NCBI RefSeq assembly: GCF_016725325.1
Contig: NZ_CP068083.1
Coordinates: 2,852,001-2,916,000 of the forward strand
Reading direction: 5' to 3'
From: Sphingobacterium spiritivorum
Lineage (GTDB): Bacteria > Bacteroidota > Bacteroidia > Sphingobacteriales > Sphingobacteriaceae
DNA length: 64,000 nucleotides
A program made the translations under genes and the position numbers. Each line of letters opens with the position of its first letter. Within the stretch, counting starts at the first letter, position 1. The notes under the pieces are model-generated. The model searched no databases. It had not been told where the DNA came from and saw only the letters and a program-made list of their open reading frames with translations. This document shows, in pieces, positions 9,401 through 18,685 of this stretch.

Positions 9401-11889
9401 ATATGGACATTTTTCTGTTTGCAGGTGACGGAAAAATCATCGGCACTGTCCGAATAGTGGATTTTCACATCTGCGTCGAACAGATGCGATGCAAATCGGG
9501 CGTAGATGCCAGTGGGTATCCAGCGTTCGCCCAGATTAAAATCGAGTTCCTCAAATTCGATACGTCTTGGTCGGGCTTCTTCCAAAACGGTAAGGCTTTC
9601 TTTAGCTTGGGTATCATCGGGATTGCTTTCGAGGTAATCTCTTATTTCGTTGGCTTTCTCCACTACATTGCCCGCAACCCAGCGTTCGAATATTTCATAT
9701 TCCTTTTGCAATGGATTGTAGTAGATGAGACCGTGTAAGGCTTCTTTCAAAGCATCAGCAGGCATACCGCTGATTTCGGACATAAAGTCCAAATCCACGC
9801 TTCCGTATTTGTTCAGCGAAGCCGATAACGCTTCTTCGGGATTGTCCGTTGCAATGGTTGCGGTAGAAAAACTTACAGGACGGCTGAATATATCTGCCTT
9901 ATGGATTACACCACCAACGACACGCTCCAGATAGGGCATTTCTTTGCCTACACTGTCTGTTTTGATGAGCTTGATATTGTCCGCACTGTTGAGATTTCCG
10001 TACCTTTTGACAAAAGCATCGTATAAGCGGTTAAGGTTTTCCCTTTCTTCCTTGTGTTCTGAATGTTTCTCGGCTTCTTTTTGGTAGAGGTCGATATAGG
10101 TATCACGAACTTGGATATATGCTTCGGCTCTTGCTTTTTGCAAAGACGGTAACTGCAACGGGTGGAATATTGCCCTTGCATCACTTTTATCCACTTCCTG
10201 CAAATAGCCGACCCAACCGTTATCTACGACAAGGCAATCGTTACGGTGAAACTGTTGGAGTTCGTCACTGTACGGAGCAGGTTCGGGAACAGTAGCAGGT
10301 ACGGTACCGGCTGACTTATCGGCTTGGCCATTACTGTTTGCCTGTGAAAATAAATCGCCGATTGTTTTCTGTTTTGTGCCATTGGTTTGTAAGGTTTTAT
10401 TGACCGTGCCGTTTGATGCTGGAGATGTATAGGACTGTTGCATCGCTCCGCTAAAGAGGTCGGTTTGCCGACCTCTTGGGGTACGTTTTCTTTTTGTCGT
10501 TTGTCTTTTGGCTTGGGTGGTTTTCTTTGGCGGGGTAATAACCGCTACGGTTTCATTTACATTTTCAAACAGGTCGAAAATGCTTAGCTGTTTTAATTCC
10601 TGCTGGCTTTCCTGTACAATGGCTGGTGCAGTAAAACGCGGTCGTTCGGGTTGTATGATTTCGGGTTCAGTAGCCGGAGGTGCCGGCGTTGGCGTAATCG
10701 GAATTTGTACGATAGGTTCATCGTTGCTTTCGCCTTTGTACAAATCAAAATTCAGGTGCTTTCCAAAATCTTCGGAAAGCATTTGCTTCAAATCTTTGGC
10801 AATCCCCGCAACACCGTCTTTATGCGTATAGATAATTGCAGGTTTTCCGTATGGGTCGGTATCTATCTTACGGTCGGTATGTATGACCCTCGTACCGTCA
10901 CGGAAAAAAGCATTGCTTGAAGTATCGTATTTGGTCTGCCTGCTTTGGCAAAACAGCTCTTCCAATTCGCTCAGAGGTTGTTTTGCCGTATTCTTTTGCA
11001 GGATAATCAGGTCGCTTCCGACTTCTGTACCTGCATATTCCGTGAACAGGTTGTTTGGCAATCGGACAACCGACACCAGATGGTTGCTTTTCATTAACGC
11101 CCTACGTATCGGCTCATTGTTGGGGCTGTTTAAAATTCCTTGCGAAGTAATAAATACCTGCAAACCACCCTCACGGAGCATATCGTTTCCTTTCAAAAAG
11201 AAATAATTGTGTATGCTACGGGCAGCCTGTATTTTTGCGGGGTCTTTGCTTCGGGAAAACGTAAGATCGAACACGGAAGTATCGCCAAACGGAATGTTGC
11301 TTGCAACAACATCATAGCTATTTTGTTCCTTTTCGGGGATTTCCTCATAACCGCTCACACGGATATTGCTTTCGGGATAGAGGTGTTTTAGGATTTTGCC
11401 TGTCAGCAAATCTTTTTCATAGGCAGTTACTTTGGTTTGTTGGTTTTCGGAAAAGGATTGTATAAACGAGCCGATACCTGCGGAGGGTTCAAGGAATTTC
11501 TGAATATTTACATCGCTTTCCCGCAGGGTTTCGGAAATTGCATCAATTACCTGTGGAGGTGTATAAAAAGCCGTCAGCACGGAGCTTTTCATACTGTCCA
11601 CGTATCGGCGGTATTGCTTATCGTCTTCGGACTTTTCTTTGAGCAGTTTGTGGAGTTCCAGCGTAATGGGGAATAAATCGTGTTCGGTTTTCCTCCAATG
11701 GTTGATATCTATTTCATTTGCTATGGGGTTCAATACGAATTTAAGACCGCCAAATCCGCTGTATTGTTTCATTGACAGTCTTTCACCCACGGTAGCGTTT
11801 CGTTGCTCTTTTTCCAATGTAAAGGCAATCCGCAGGGCTTCGATATTGTCCAAGAGATGCTGCCGTTTACTGAAGCCCATTTTCCTCAA
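6448..11889 (-). CDS. Giant N6-adenine methylase / SNF2-type helicase of Bacteroidota ICEs
   Basis: An 1813-residue protein combining an N6-adenine methyltransferase and a superfamily-2 helicase. Methylase motif I is [11 protein letters not shown] (about residues 132-142); the catalytic motif is SNIPF (about 198-201), a variant of NPPF. A Thr/Pro/Gln-rich low-complexity stretch around 400-560 separates the halves. Helicase motifs are [12 protein letters not shown] (Walker A, about 965), VDESHQF (about 1130) and [12 protein letters not shown] (motif VI, about 1470), with a coiled-coil-rich C-terminus. Such proteins are standard in Bacteroidota ICEs and are thought to protect or process transferred DNA. 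The start may be Met-4 (11880), because the Met-1 start overlaps DUF1896 by 23 bp. Translational coupling with DUF1896 is likely. Confidence 0.9.
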   Translation of the reverse strand: MRKMGFSKRQHLLDNIEALRIAFTLEKEQRNATVGERLSMKQYSGFGGLKFVLNPIANEIDINHWRKTEHDLFPITLELHKLLKEKSEDDKQYRRYVDSMKSSVLTAFYTPPQVIDAISETLRESDVNIQKFLEPSAGIGSFIQSFSENQQTKVTAYEKDLLTGKILKHLYPESNIRVSGYEEIPEKEQNSYDVVASNIPFGDTSVFDLTFSRSKDPAKIQAARSIHNYFFLKGNDMLREGGLQVFITSQGILNSPNNEPIRRALMKSNHLVSVVRLPNNLFTEYAGTEVGSDLIILQKNTAKQPLSELEELFCQSRQTKYDTSSNAFFRDGTRVIHTDRKIDTDPYGKPAIIYTHKDGVAGIAKDLKQMLSEDFGKHLNFDLYKGESNDEPIVQIPITPTPAPPATEPEIIQPERPRFTAPAIVQESQQELKQLSIFDLFENVNETVAVITPPKKTTQAKRQTTKRKRTPRGRQTDLFSGAMQQSYTSPASNGTVNKTLQTNGTKQKTIGDLFSQANSNGQADKSAGTVPATVPEPAPYSDELQQFHRNDCLVVDNGWVGYLQEVDKSDARAIFHPLQLPSLQKARAEAYIQVRDTYIDLYQKEAEKHSEHKEERENLNRLYDAFVKRYGNLNSADNIKLIKTDSVGKEMPYLERVVGGVIHKADIFSRPVSFSTATIATDNPEEALSASLNKYGSVDLDFMSEISGMPADALKEALHGLIYYNPLQKEYEIFERWVAGNVVEKANEIRDYLESNPDDTQAKESLTVLEEARPRRIEFEELDFNLGERWIPTGIYARFASHLFDADVKIHYSDSADDFSVTCKQKNVHIWDKYAVKAQSRTYDGIALLKHALVNTTPDISKTVQVDGKNVKVRDMEAIQMANTKIDEIRTSFNDWLHAQNDEFKIRMTDQYNDTFNCFVRPHYDGSHQVFPELDRKALGIEDLYSSQKDAVWIIKLNNGAICDHEVGAGKTLIMCTGAQEMKRLGLAHKPMIIGLKANIPEIAEAYRTAYPHAKILYPGIDDFTPQKRLRIFGDIKNNEWDCVILTHDQFGMIPQSPEIQKEILQSELDSVEENLDVLRSQGDEVTRGMLAGAEKQKENLEVKLKTLQHDIENRKDDIVDFKMMGIDHLFVDESHQFKNLIFNTRHSRVAGLGNQQGSLKALNLLFAIRTIQERTDADMGATFLSGTTISNSLTELYLLFKYLRPRALAKQGINSFDAWAAIYAKKTTDYEFSVANNIVAKERFRYFIKVPELAQFYSEITDYRTAEMIGIDRPEKNEIFYNIPPTPDQEKFIEKLMEFAKSGKGELLGRKPLSKKEEKAKMLIATDYARKMSLDMRMVSPHYQDHADNKASHCADNIAKYYNKFNAQKGTQFIFSDLGTYKPNQWNIYSEIKRKLVEDHDIPAHEIRFIQEAKNDKQRKELIKGMNEGKIRVLFGSTSMLGTGVNAQKRAVAVHHLDTPWRPSDLAQRDGRAIRKGNEIAKHFNDNKVDVIIYAVEKSLDSYKFNLLHNKQLFIDQLKSNNLGKRTIDEGGMDEKSGMNFSEYVAILMGNTDLLDKAKIEKQIAGLESERQSFNRSKSSAKYKLEDYEAELGKAQSRYDRMSLDWNNLQGRIQKNTDGSVANLIKLDVLSPNADIKQIGAKLNQLADKSRTGGDYEEIGNLYGFQLLVKTEMSQKEGVDIRVNRFFIQGEGTIKYTFNNGVMAKDPETASLNFIKALEKLPTYIRKEQENMADFQKNIPILKEVINGTWTKENRLSELKTELAAIERKIQLSNTPEPIENSTEQVEKQQENPKAMESVVPTKSIYMSRGVL

Positions 11890-12304
11890 TCCATATTGCG
11901 ATGGTTCCGGTTATCTCGGTATAGAGCAGGTCAAACTCATAACCGTAGGCAAAATCATCGGCTAGTTCATATTGGGCGAAAACATTCTCGCAAACAGGGA
12001 ACATTTTCAGAGCGAACCGCCGCAGTTCCTCGTCTGCCATTAGGGTATCGAACTCATTGCATACTACCTGAAAAACCATATCAAACTTGGAGAAGTGCAA
12101 ACCCTCAAAGAGTATGTAATTCGCTATCTCATTACATTGCTCAATGGCATTGCCGGAACGGAACGCATCCTCATAGGCATTGGCAGCCCACGAGGAACGC
12201 TGGTCAATAAATTTTTGGTTGCTGGCTTTTTCAGGGAAACTACTGTTCAGGAGTTCCTGTAGTCGTAAACGGAAATACGACAGGTCTTTTTGCTGTGTAC
12301 TCAT
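11867..12304 (-). CDS. DUF1896 family protein
   Basis: A 145-residue acidic, largely helical protein beginning [21 protein letters not shown] chose the ATG at 12304 rather than an upstream one at 12358 because family members begin near this point. DUF1896 proteins sit immediately upstream of the giant methylase/helicase in Bacteroidota ICEs, as here, with overlapping ends. No catalytic motif is visible; function is unknown beyond the partnership. Confidence 0.85.
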   Translation of the reverse strand: MSTQQKDLSYFRLRLQELLNSSFPEKASNQKFIDQRSSWAANAYEDAFRSGNAIEQCNEIANYILFEGLHFSKFDMVFQVVCNEFDTLMADEELRRFALKMFPVCENVFAQYELADDFAYGYEFDLLYTEITGTIAIWIEENGLQ

Positions 12305-12370
12305 AATTAAATTTTGTTTAGAATTTTGCGTAAAACCTAAAATTAGAGCAGGGAGCAAGAGCCTTTGAAG

Positions 12371-12409
12371 AAGTGGCAGGGTTTGGCTTCGGGAGGCAGG
12401 ATTTGGCAG
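12371..12409. repeat. TGGCAG/TTTGGC direct repeat, copy 1
   Basis: AAGTGGCAGGGTTTGGCTTC and the next ~18 bases recur with few changes at 12784-12820. The two copies flank the MT-A70 remnant. A related shorter version (AAGTGGCAG...TATTTGGCA) lies at 47446-47474 before the ICE gene at 45919-47385. These look like an ICE-family intergenic motif placed upstream of leftward backbone genes. Confidence 0.65.
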
Positions 12410-12417
12410 AACAGTGT

Positions 12418-12747
12418 TTATTCAGATATCGTTATAGAGTTGTCCACTTCATTGACATATACGTCCGACCCATCAAAATCATCATCATCGTTTTGGGAAC
12501 TTTGTCTTGTAAAAAGCTCCAGTCTGTCAACTTGCCCAAAAAGCCGAACAATACGCTTTCTGATTTTGTCAGGTTTTTCGGATTGTCTTCCACGGGGAGA
12601 TATAAGCACCTGTGGAACATCTCTTGCATGTCTTTCAAGAGGTTTTCCCTTTGTGAACAGTAGGACGATTTCTGCATTTGCCCGTGTAATATATCCCATT
12701 CCAATAAAAACCCAATCATTGTTCCTGTTCGTTTTTTTTTCTTGCAA
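12418..12747 (-). pseudogene. MT-A70 family adenine methyltransferase, 5'-truncated
   Basis: The 109-residue frame contains GMGYITRANAEIVLLFTKGK, QVLISPRGRQSEKPDKIRKR and DRLELFTRQ, the characteristic C-terminal half of MT-A70-like DNA/RNA N6-adenine methyltransferases. The N-terminal half, including the DPPW catalytic motif, is absent. Upstream the frame is closed and starts only from a TTG inside KKTNRN. It sits between two copies of the TGGCAG repeat, which may have driven the deletion. It is followed by DUF1896 and the giant methylase, so the ICE originally had two adenine methylases in tandem. Confidence 0.75.
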
Positions 12748-12783
12748 CGGCTAAGGTATCAGCGAGAAGAAAAGGTCGACTGA

Positions 12784-12820
12784 AAGTGGCAGAGTTTGGC
12801 TTTGAGAGGTAGGGTTTTAC
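12784..12820. repeat. TGGCAG/TTTGGC direct repeat, copy 2
   Basis: AAGTGGCAGAGTTTGGCTTT with its following GAGAGGTAGGGTTTT aligns with 12371-12409 over about 36 bp at roughly 80% identity by eye. It lies just upstream of the truncated MT-A70 gene. Confidence 0.65.
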
Positions 12821-12884
12821 CACACATAAGATTATTAAAAGAATTGATTGTTTTTTTACAAACCATATTATATCTAAATTTATT

Positions 12885-12900
12885 ATCGTAATATTGCGAT
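12885..12900. promoter_or_regulatory. ArsR operator upstream of arsR
   Basis: ATCGTAATATTGCGAT is an imperfect inverted repeat (ATCG...CGAT) 17 bp before the arsR start and just after a -7-like TAAATTTA (12875-12882). It therefore covers the expected transcription start, as for an ArsR repressor. A near-identical copy in opposite orientation lies at 13269-13284. Confidence 0.7.
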
Positions 12901-12916
12901 ATATAAAAAACAAAGC

Positions 12917-13246
12917 ATGGGACTTACTAAATCAGAAATATTCACGGACGAGCAAAACAGATTAGCTTCTCTATTTAAGGTTCTGGCACACCCTGCAAGG
13001 GTTGCCATACTTCAATATATCATTAACCAGAAAGCCTGTATCTGTAATGATCTGGTCGAGGAATTGGGATTGGCACAGGCTACGATTTCTCAGCATTTAA
13101 AGGAGTTAAAGAGTATCGGCATCATTCAAGGCACAATCGAGGTTAAATCTGTTTGTTATTGCATCGATAAAAATGTTTGGAAAAAAATCCAAGCAGATTT
13201 TAATTCATTCTTTGATCAGGAAGTAAAGGTAAACAAGTGCTGTTAG
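12917..13246 (+). CDS. arsR: ArsR/SmtB-family metalloregulator
   Basis: A 109-residue winged-helix repressor with the ArsR core FKVLAHPARVAILQYIINQK and recognition helix LGLAQATISQHLKELKSIG. Cysteines in KACICNDL (before the recognition helix, the usual metal-sensing site) and the terminal KCC are candidate As(III) ligands. It is first in a rightward operon with DUF6428, an arsenate-reductase-like phosphatase and Acr3, so it very likely senses arsenite and represses this operon. Two matching palindromes flank it, one before and one after the gene. Confidence 0.93.
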   Translation: MGLTKSEIFTDEQNRLASLFKVLAHPARVAILQYIINQKACICNDLVEELGLAQATISQHLKELKSIGIIQGTIEVKSVCYCIDKNVWKKIQADFNSFFDQEVKVNKCC

Positions 13247-13268
13247 CCGTGTTTTTTTAATATTTAAC

Positions 13269-13284
13269 ATCGCTATATTACGAT
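13269..13284. promoter_or_regulatory. Second ArsR operator, between arsR and DUF6428
   Basis: ATCGCTATATTACGAT is, read on the other strand, ATCGTAATATAGCGAT, differing by one base from the site before arsR. It suggests separate control of the downstream genes, with an internal promoter in the 75-bp gap. Confidence 0.65.
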
Positions 13285-13321
13285 ACAATATTTTAATAAA
13301 TCATTTCAAAATTCAAAAACA

Positions 13322-13786
13322 ATGAAACTATCAAACATCAAAGAAATCTTACCAACATTGGACAATGTTGAATTTCAATTAGCGGACGGAACATTTGTCC
13401 CCAAACATTTCCACGTTACGGAGGTAGGTATTGTTACAAAACATTTTATTGATTGTGGCGGAACGATCAGAAATGAAAAGGTCGTCAACTTCCAGTTGTG
13501 GAACGCCAACGATTTTGAACACAGGCTAAAGCCGACCAAACTATTGAACATCATCAAACTGTCCGAAGAAAAATTGGATATTCAAGATGCCGAAATAGAA
13601 GTGGAATACCAAAGCGAAACCATTGGCAAATACAATCTGGATTTTAACGGAAACCATTTTGTACTGAAAAACAAACAAACCGCTTGTTTGGCAAGTGATG
13701 CCTGCGGTATTCCTGCCGAAAAACAGAAAGTAGAATTATCAGAGCTGAACAGTGCTTGCTGTTCGCCTAATTCGGACTGTTGTTAA
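13322..13786 (+). CDS. DUF6428 family protein of arsenic operons
   Basis: A 154-residue soluble protein starting MKLSNIKEILPTLDNVEFQL and ending in a Cys cluster (ACCSPNSDCC). It matches the DUF6428 family found next to ArsR, arsenate reductase and Acr3 in Bacteroidota. Conserved features visible are VPKHFHVTEVG and FIDCGGTIR. The Cys-rich tail could bind thiophilic metals or arsenite, but the biochemical role is unknown. The gene lies 37 bp after the second ArsR operator and 19 bp before the phosphatase gene, so it is clearly part of the ars operon. Confidence 0.82.
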   Translation: MKLSNIKEILPTLDNVEFQLADGTFVPKHFHVTEVGIVTKHFIDCGGTIRNEKVVNFQLWNANDFEHRLKPTKLLNIIKLSEEKLDIQDAEIEVEYQSETIGKYNLDFNGNHFVLKNKQTACLASDACGIPAEKQKVELSELNSACCSPNSDCC

Positions 13787-13805
13787 ACCCTATAAACCAA
13801 TCGTA

Positions 13806-14420
13806 ATGTACAAGAATTTAGCTGAAACCATAAAGGGAATATCTGATGTTCAGACCGTAAGCGAAGAACGTAAAACCATATTGCAACCCTTGATAGACTT
13901 CGTACAACAAAAAGTAAGCAACGGACAGGTAATAAATCTCAATTTCATCTGTACACACAATTCACGAAGAAGCCATTTATCGCAGGTTTGGGCACAGGTG
14001 GCAAGTGTATATTACCATATCCCGAATGTATATTGCTATTCGGGCGGTACGGAAGAAACGGCATTATTTCCGAAAGTAGTGGAAACATTGAATGAACAGG
14101 GTTTTTCTGCTTTCAAAATTTCGGAAGCGGACAATCCTGTTTATGCTATTAAGTACAGTGAAAATGCTTTGCCGATTATCGGTTTTTCAAAAAAGTACGA
14201 TAGCCCTTTCAATCCTGTATCGGCATTCACTGCCATTATGACCTGTTCACAGGCAGACGATGGCTGTCCTTTTATTGCAGGTGCAGAAAAGAGAATACCT
14301 ATCACATTTGAAGACCCGAAGATTTCAGACGGCACAACAGAGCAGACAAAGATATATGCGGAAAGGAGTTTGGAGATAGCAACTGAAATGTTCTATGTTT
14401 TTTCAATGATTAAAAAATAA
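13806..14420 (+). CDS. arsC: Low-molecular-weight phosphatase-like arsenate reductase
   Basis: A 204-residue protein with the LMW-phosphatase/arsenate-reductase loop CTHNSRRSHLSQ, whose Cys starts the attack on arsenate. A second cysteine lies in TCSQADDGCPF, and these family members usually need downstream thiols. An upstream in-frame start at 13752 exists, but ATG 13806 avoids overlap with DUF6428 and fits the family N-terminus (MYKNLAETIKGIS). The gene ends 3 bp before acr3. It is annotated in relatives as protein-tyrosine-phosphatase; arsenate reduction is the role supported by the operon. Confidence 0.85.
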   Translation: MYKNLAETIKGISDVQTVSEERKTILQPLIDFVQQKVSNGQVINLNFICTHNSRRSHLSQVWAQVASVYYHIPNVYCYSGGTEETALFPKVVETLNEQGFSAFKISEADNPVYAIKYSENALPIIGFSKKYDSPFNPVSAFTAIMTCSQADDGCPFIAGAEKRIPITFEDPKISDGTTEQTKIYAERSLEIATEMFYVFSMIKK

Positions 14421-14423
14421 CCA

Positions 14424-15452
14424 ATGCAACCAAAACTAAAATTTCTTGACCGTTACCTTACCCTATGGATATTCCTTGCTATGGCATTTGGCGTAGGATT
14501 AGGATATTTCTTTCCCAACATTTCTAACGTAACAGACAGCTTGTCCGTAGGAACCATTAATATCCCGCTGGCAATAGGTTTGATACTGATGATGTACCCG
14601 CCATTGGCAAAGGTGGATTATACAGTATTGCCCAAAGCGTTTAAGGATAAAAAAGTAATTGGAATATCTTTATTCCTCAATTGGGTAATCGGTACGGTAA
14701 TGATGTTCGGGTTAGCCGTTCTGTTTTTAAGGAATGAACCCGATTATATGACGGGATTGATTTTGATAGGATTGGCAAGATGTATCGCAATGGTAATTGT
14801 ATGGAGCGACCTGGCAAAAGCCAACAGGGAATATACGGCACTATTGGTAGCGTTGAACAGTGTCTTTCAGATATTGAGTTACAGTTTTTTGGTTTGGCTT
14901 TTTATCAACGTATTGCCGAGTAAATTAGGATTAGCCAATTTCAATGTAAATGTATCAATGAAAGACGTTACCGAAAGCGTGTTGATATACTTGGGTATTC
15001 CTTTTTTTACAGGTTTCGTGAGCCGATATGTTCTTATAAAATCAAAAGGCATTGAATGGTACAATAGAAAATACATACCGGCAGTATCACCTATTACACT
15101 TTACGCATTATTGTTTACCATTGTACTGATGTTCAGTTTGAAAGGCGACAAGATATTGGAGTTGCCAGTGGACGTGATTAAGATAGCCATACCGCTAATC
15201 ATCTATTTTGTATTGATGTTTTTCGTGAGCTTTTTTATAAGCAAATCCCTGAATGTTCCTTATGACAGGAACGCGTCCATAGCATTTACAGCCACCGGGA
15301 ACAATTTTGAATTGGCCATAGCCGTAGCCATTGCGGTTTTTGGTATTCATTCTCCACAGGCATTTGTTGGCGTTATCGGACCATTGGTCGAAGTGCCTGT
15401 ACTGATACTATTGGTAAGGGCAAGTTTATGGTTGAAGAAGAAACTATACTAA
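14424..15452 (+). CDS. arsB: ACR3-family arsenite efflux permease
   Basis: A 342-residue integral membrane protein with about ten hydrophobic segments, starting MQPKLKFLDRYLTLWIFLAM. Family motifs include GLARCIAMVIVWSDLAKANR, whose Cys is essential for As(OH)3 transport in Acr3, and FTATGNNFELAIAVAIAVFG. It exports arsenite, completing the sensor-reductase-pump set. The gene starts 3 bp after the arsC-like stop, implying coupled translation. No frameshift or truncation is seen. The symbol acr3 would be equally correct. Confidence 0.95.
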   Translation: MQPKLKFLDRYLTLWIFLAMAFGVGLGYFFPNISNVTDSLSVGTINIPLAIGLILMMYPPLAKVDYTVLPKAFKDKKVIGISLFLNWVIGTVMMFGLAVLFLRNEPDYMTGLILIGLARCIAMVIVWSDLAKANREYTALLVALNSVFQILSYSFLVWLFINVLPSKLGLANFNVNVSMKDVTESVLIYLGIPFFTGFVSRYVLIKSKGIEWYNRKYIPAVSPITLYALLFTIVLMFSLKGDKILELPVDVIKIAIPLIIYFVLMFFVSFFISKSLNVPYDRNASIAFTATGNNFELAIAVAIAVFGIHSPQAFVGVIGPLVEVPVLILLVRASLWLKKKLY

Positions 15453-15525
15453 GTTGATGTAAATAACTTAGCGGGATTTTAGAATTGTCAAGAAACTAAA
15501 ATTAAACCCTCTGAATCCGGAGCGT

Positions 15526-15803
15526 TTATTGTTTGTTCAAGATGTGAAGCATCCTGCCCACCTCAATATCCATTCGGGAAAATGCAAACCATTTTTTGCC
15601 CAGGTCTTTGAGCGAAGCCCCTATATGGTAAAGCTCCGCTTGGTCTATTATCAAAAATCGGTCGTGGGTATCGGAGAAAACCTTAATTTCAATCGGGAGG
15701 TATTGGCTGTTGTACCGTTTTATGTCCAATTGTAGCTGATTGCTGATTGCTTTGGTGTAGATTGTTGCGGTTACATTTTGTTTTCGCTTAACCAATATCG
15801 TTA
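15526..15803 (-). pseudogene. C-terminal fragment of an ORF6N-type protein
   Basis: The leftward frame (VTATIYTKAISNQLQLDIKR, then HDRFLIIDQAELYHIGASLK) aligns closely with the last ~95 residues of the complete ORF6N-domain protein at 42942-43835. The 5' two thirds, including the ORF6N domain, are gone. At about 15800 the sequence switches to a rightward cusA fragment that has likewise lost its 5' end. This is therefore a deletion scar. The similarity to the distant intact gene shows that this ICE segment was duplicated or that cargo joined two ICE copies. Confidence 0.8.
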
Positions 15804-16408
15804 GTGCCGTTGAGGAAATCCAACAGATAGTGGGCGAAAAAATAAAGCTGCCCGAAGATTACCACATTGAATACGGTGGGCAATTTGAAGCGGAGGCAGA
15901 AGCATCGCAGACCTTGATTGCGACCTCCCTGCTTTCCATTCTGATTATTTTCCTGATACTGTTCCGGGAGTTCAAAACGGTAAAGTTAGCCGCCATCATT
16001 TTAATCAACCTGTCTTTGGCATTGATTGGCGGTGTGTTCAGCATCTATTTTACCAGTGGCATTTTGAGCATTCCTGCCATTATCGGTTTTATCACCTTGT
16101 TTGGTGTGGCTACCCGTAACGGCATCCTGCTCGTATCGCATTACAATACATTGTGTGATGAGGGGTTGGATTTGTACGATACGGTTATACAAGGCTCAAA
16201 GAACAGGTTAAGCCCCATCCTGATGACGGCACTTACCGCAGGGCTGGCATTGATACCGCTTGCTATTGCGGGCGATTTGCCCGGCAACGAGATACAAAGT
16301 CCTATGGCAAAAGTGATATTGGGCGGCTTGCTTACTTCTACATTGCTCAACATTTTTATTGTTCCGGCGGTGTACTATTTATCTAACAAAAAAGCAGCTA
16401 AAGCATGA
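15800..16408 (+). pseudogene. cusA: CusA-type RND pump, C-terminal fragment
   Basis: About 200 residues of a heavy-metal RND pump (normally ~1040). They include LPEDYHIEYGGQFEAEAEAS, the last transmembrane block (LIATSLLSILIIFLILFREF onward) and TRNGILLVSHYNTL. The in-frame reading starts at the junction with the ORF6N fragment. The first possible start (GTG 15830) has no domain meaning. The stop overlaps the tolC-like start by 4 bp (ATGA), preserving the original operon arrangement. The fragment lacks the proton-relay half and cannot be a working pump. Confidence 0.85.
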
Positions 16409-17589
16409 ACATAAAATTTTTAACGGCAATCTGTATGTGCGTTTTTACCATACAATTGCAGGCACAGTCAGGATTGGAAACCGTCTTGTCTGATGTTGCC
16501 AAGAACAATAAAACGCTGCAAACCCAAAGCAAATATTGGGATGCGCAGAAGTTATTGTACCATACGGGCAATACGCTGTACGACCCTGTGGTCAGCTACG
16601 ATTTTATGCGTGGCTCACCCTATGCCATTGCGGGCAACCAAACGGACATTAACGTCTTGCAGCGTTTCGACTTTCCCACGGTTTACAGTAAAAAGAAAGC
16701 ATTGGCTGGCGAGCAGAGTAAGCAGGCAGATTTTTCGCTAACAGCCAACAGGCAGGAAATATTATTGGGAGCGAAAAAGATTTGCATTGAACTGATATAC
16801 CGCAATAAACTTCAGGAAAGAATTATAGAACGGAAAACAAAAACCGAAAAGTTCCTGACCGACTTTCAGACCAAACTGGATAAGGGCGAAGGTAATGTGC
16901 TGGACGTGAATAAGGCTAAACTTCAATTGATTGAGATTAATAAAGATTATCAGTTGAACATTTCCGCTATCAACCAACTTCATCAAAAACTGACGGAACT
17001 TAACGGCGGTATAGAGATAGTCTTTAACGATACCATATACCCTGAATATAAGCCCGTTCCTGCATTTGAAGAATTGGAAGAAACAATTGAATACAAAGAC
17101 CCGGTAAGAAAATATTTGACACAACAGACCGTAGTAGCCCAAAAGGATATTGAAGTTACTAAGGCATTGACCCTGCCAAAATTTGAAGTGGGTTTTCATT
17201 ATCAGGGTATTTTAGGGCAGCAGTTTTACGGTGCAAAAGTAGGCGTGAGCATTCCTTTGTGTGAAAACAAAAATCGGGTGAAGCAAAAGCAGGCTGAATT
17301 ATCGGTGGCAGAAGTACAGGTAGCACGGCACAAGAACGAACATTATTATCATTTGAAGCAACTGTATGAAAAGTATATCAACCTGCAAAAGACGGTAGCA
17401 GAATATGAGAAAGTATTAAGCAGTATCAACAGTATTAAACTATTGGATAAAGCGTTATCATTCGGAGAGATAACCACTATCCAATATTTTTTGGAGGCAA
17501 GTTACTTTTATACCGCTACCAATAATTATTTGCAGGCGGAGAAAGAGTACAACGATGCAATAGCCGAACTGTACCAGTATTTGCTATAA
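16405..17589 (+). CDS. TolC-family outer-membrane channel (CusC-like)
   Basis: A 394-residue protein with a signal peptide (MNIKFLTAICMCVFTIQLQAQ) and two long helical repeats typical of outer-membrane efflux proteins, for example KTEKFLTDFQTKLDKGEGNV and KNEHYYHLKQLYEKYINLQK. It forms the outer-membrane duct of a Cus-type pump. It overlaps the truncated cusA by 4 bp and lost its upstream pump partner with that truncation. The only adaptor gene in view is the cusB at the left edge, 15 kb away. The gene itself looks intact, but its expression depends on what now lies upstream. Confidence 0.88.
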   Translation: MNIKFLTAICMCVFTIQLQAQSGLETVLSDVAKNNKTLQTQSKYWDAQKLLYHTGNTLYDPVVSYDFMRGSPYAIAGNQTDINVLQRFDFPTVYSKKKALAGEQSKQADFSLTANRQEILLGAKKICIELIYRNKLQERIIERKTKTEKFLTDFQTKLDKGEGNVLDVNKAKLQLIEINKDYQLNISAINQLHQKLTELNGGIEIVFNDTIYPEYKPVPAFEELEETIEYKDPVRKYLTQQTVVAQKDIEVTKALTLPKFEVGFHYQGILGQQFYGAKVGVSIPLCENKNRVKQKQAELSVAEVQVARHKNEHYYHLKQLYEKYINLQKTVAEYEKVLSSINSIKLLDKALSFGEITTIQYFLEASYFYTATNNYLQAEKEYNDAIAELYQYLL

Positions 17590-17646
17590 TTTAATATTGT
17601 AGGGTGAATGCAGACCATTAGCAAAGGCAGATGTATCACTGTTTTA

Positions 17647-17684
17647 AAACCTTGCGGAATACAACTTTCGCAAGGTTTCAATTA
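17647..17684 (+). terminator. Terminator-like hairpin after tolC
   Basis: AAACCTTGCG (17647-17656) pairs with CGCAAGGTTT (17669-17678) across a 12-nt loop, followed by a weak T-rich tail. It closes the cus remnant operon 58 bp after the stop. Confidence 0.6.
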
Positions 17685-17811
17685 ACTAAATTAGAAGCCT
17701 GGGCCGAGGCTTCAGGTTAACAAAAACCCAAATTAAAAGCGCCTATGCAGACAATGCAATCAGATAACTTGATTTAGACAGGAAGCAACGAGCGTAGTTC
17801 GACTTAAATCG

Positions 17812-17819
17812 TAAATTTG
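17812..17819 (+). promoter_or_regulatory. Bacteroidota -7 box for the HMA-AraC regulator
   Basis: TAAATTTG fits the TAnnTTTG -7 consensus and lies 33 bp before the ATG at 17852. The -33 TTTG is not clear. No other gene signal is seen in the 260-bp gap after tolC. Confidence 0.45.
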
Positions 17820-17851
17820 TTTATTGTGCTTAATATAGCAGTTAGTAAGAT

Positions 17852-18415
17852 ATGAATACACTCTTTATTAAAAATATGGTATGCGACCGCTGTATTATGG
17901 TGGTGCAAAACGAATTGGATAAACTTGGTTTAGATGCTAAAAATGTAAAGCTGGGCGAAGTTACCCTTACCAAAGAAATTACACCTACGGAGAAAGAGGC
18001 TTTGGTCAAGACTTTAGAGCCATTGGGGTTTGAAGTAATTGATGATAAAAAAGGCAGGATAATAGAAAAGATAAAGAACATTATCATTGACCTGGTACAT
18101 CATCAGGATAGTGATGTAAAAACCAATCTTTCCGATGTATTGAGCGATAAACTGCACCACGATTACAATTACTTGTCCAATCTGTTTTCAGAAGTAGAGG
18201 GTACAACTATTGAAAAATACTTTATCGCCCAAAAGGTGGAAAAGGTAAAAGAACTGCTGGTGTATGATGAACTGTCGTTAAGTGAGATTGCCATGCGCCT
18301 CAACTATTCAAGCGTAGCCTATTTGAGCAACCAGTTCAAGAAAGTAACGGGGCTTACCCCGAGCTATTTCAAACAAGTCCGGGAAGATAAGAGAAAGCCG
18401 TTGGATAAAGTATAG
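17852..18415 (+). CDS. AraC-type regulator with N-terminal HMA-like metal-binding domain
   Basis: A 187-residue protein. Residues 1-70 resemble a heavy-metal-associated domain (MNTLFIKNMVCDRCIMVVQN, with CDRC in place of CxxC, ending in a GFEVIDD strand). Residues about 85-180 form an AraC-type double HTH (LSLSEIAMRLNYSSVAYLSN, FKKVTGLTPSYFKQVRE). A cytosolic copper-type sensing domain directly joined to the DNA-binding domain suggests a Cu(I)-responsive activator. The nearest targets are copA and copZ, which share a 38-bp upstream element. Domain assignments are strong; the ligand and targets are inferred. Confidence 0.85.
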   Translation: MNTLFIKNMVCDRCIMVVQNELDKLGLDAKNVKLGEVTLTKEITPTEKEALVKTLEPLGFEVIDDKKGRIIEKIKNIIIDLVHHQDSDVKTNLSDVLSDKLHHDYNYLSNLFSEVEGTTIEKYFIAQKVEKVKELLVYDELSLSEIAMRLNYSSVAYLSNQFKKVTGLTPSYFKQVREDKRKPLDKV

Positions 18416-18430
18416 GAACGGCTACGCTAT

Positions 18431-18683
18431 TCAGGAACACTGCGGGCAAAGCCCTGACACCGTAAAATTGACTTCACTTATTTTATATCCTTTAGGCAAC
18501 TTAAATAACGGTTGCACATCCTCTATACAAGTTACCGATTTACATTTTTGACAACTGAAATGCAAGTGGTTATGATTGTGGACTACTTCACAGTTATGGC
18601 AACTTGCATATCCTACACCCCCGTCAACGTTTACCACTTTGTGGACTAAATCTTCTTCCATTAACCTATCCAGTACCCGGAGA
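18431..18683 (-). pseudogene. Fur/Zur-family regulator, 5'-truncated
   Basis: Leftward reading gives RVLDRLMEEDLVHKVVNVDG, then HNHNHLHFSCQKC and SGLCPQCS. This is the C-terminal dimerisation and zinc-site half of a Fur-family repressor (CxxC...CxxC plus His-rich sensing site). The DNA-binding N-terminus, about 60 residues, is missing; at about 18683 the sequence changes to the TonB-receptor fragment. The longer open frame running to 19063 is only read-through into the other strand of the receptor gene. The CxxC pairs and the neighbouring receptor suggest the intact ancestor was a zinc regulator. Confidence 0.82.
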
Positions 18684-18685
18684 TA

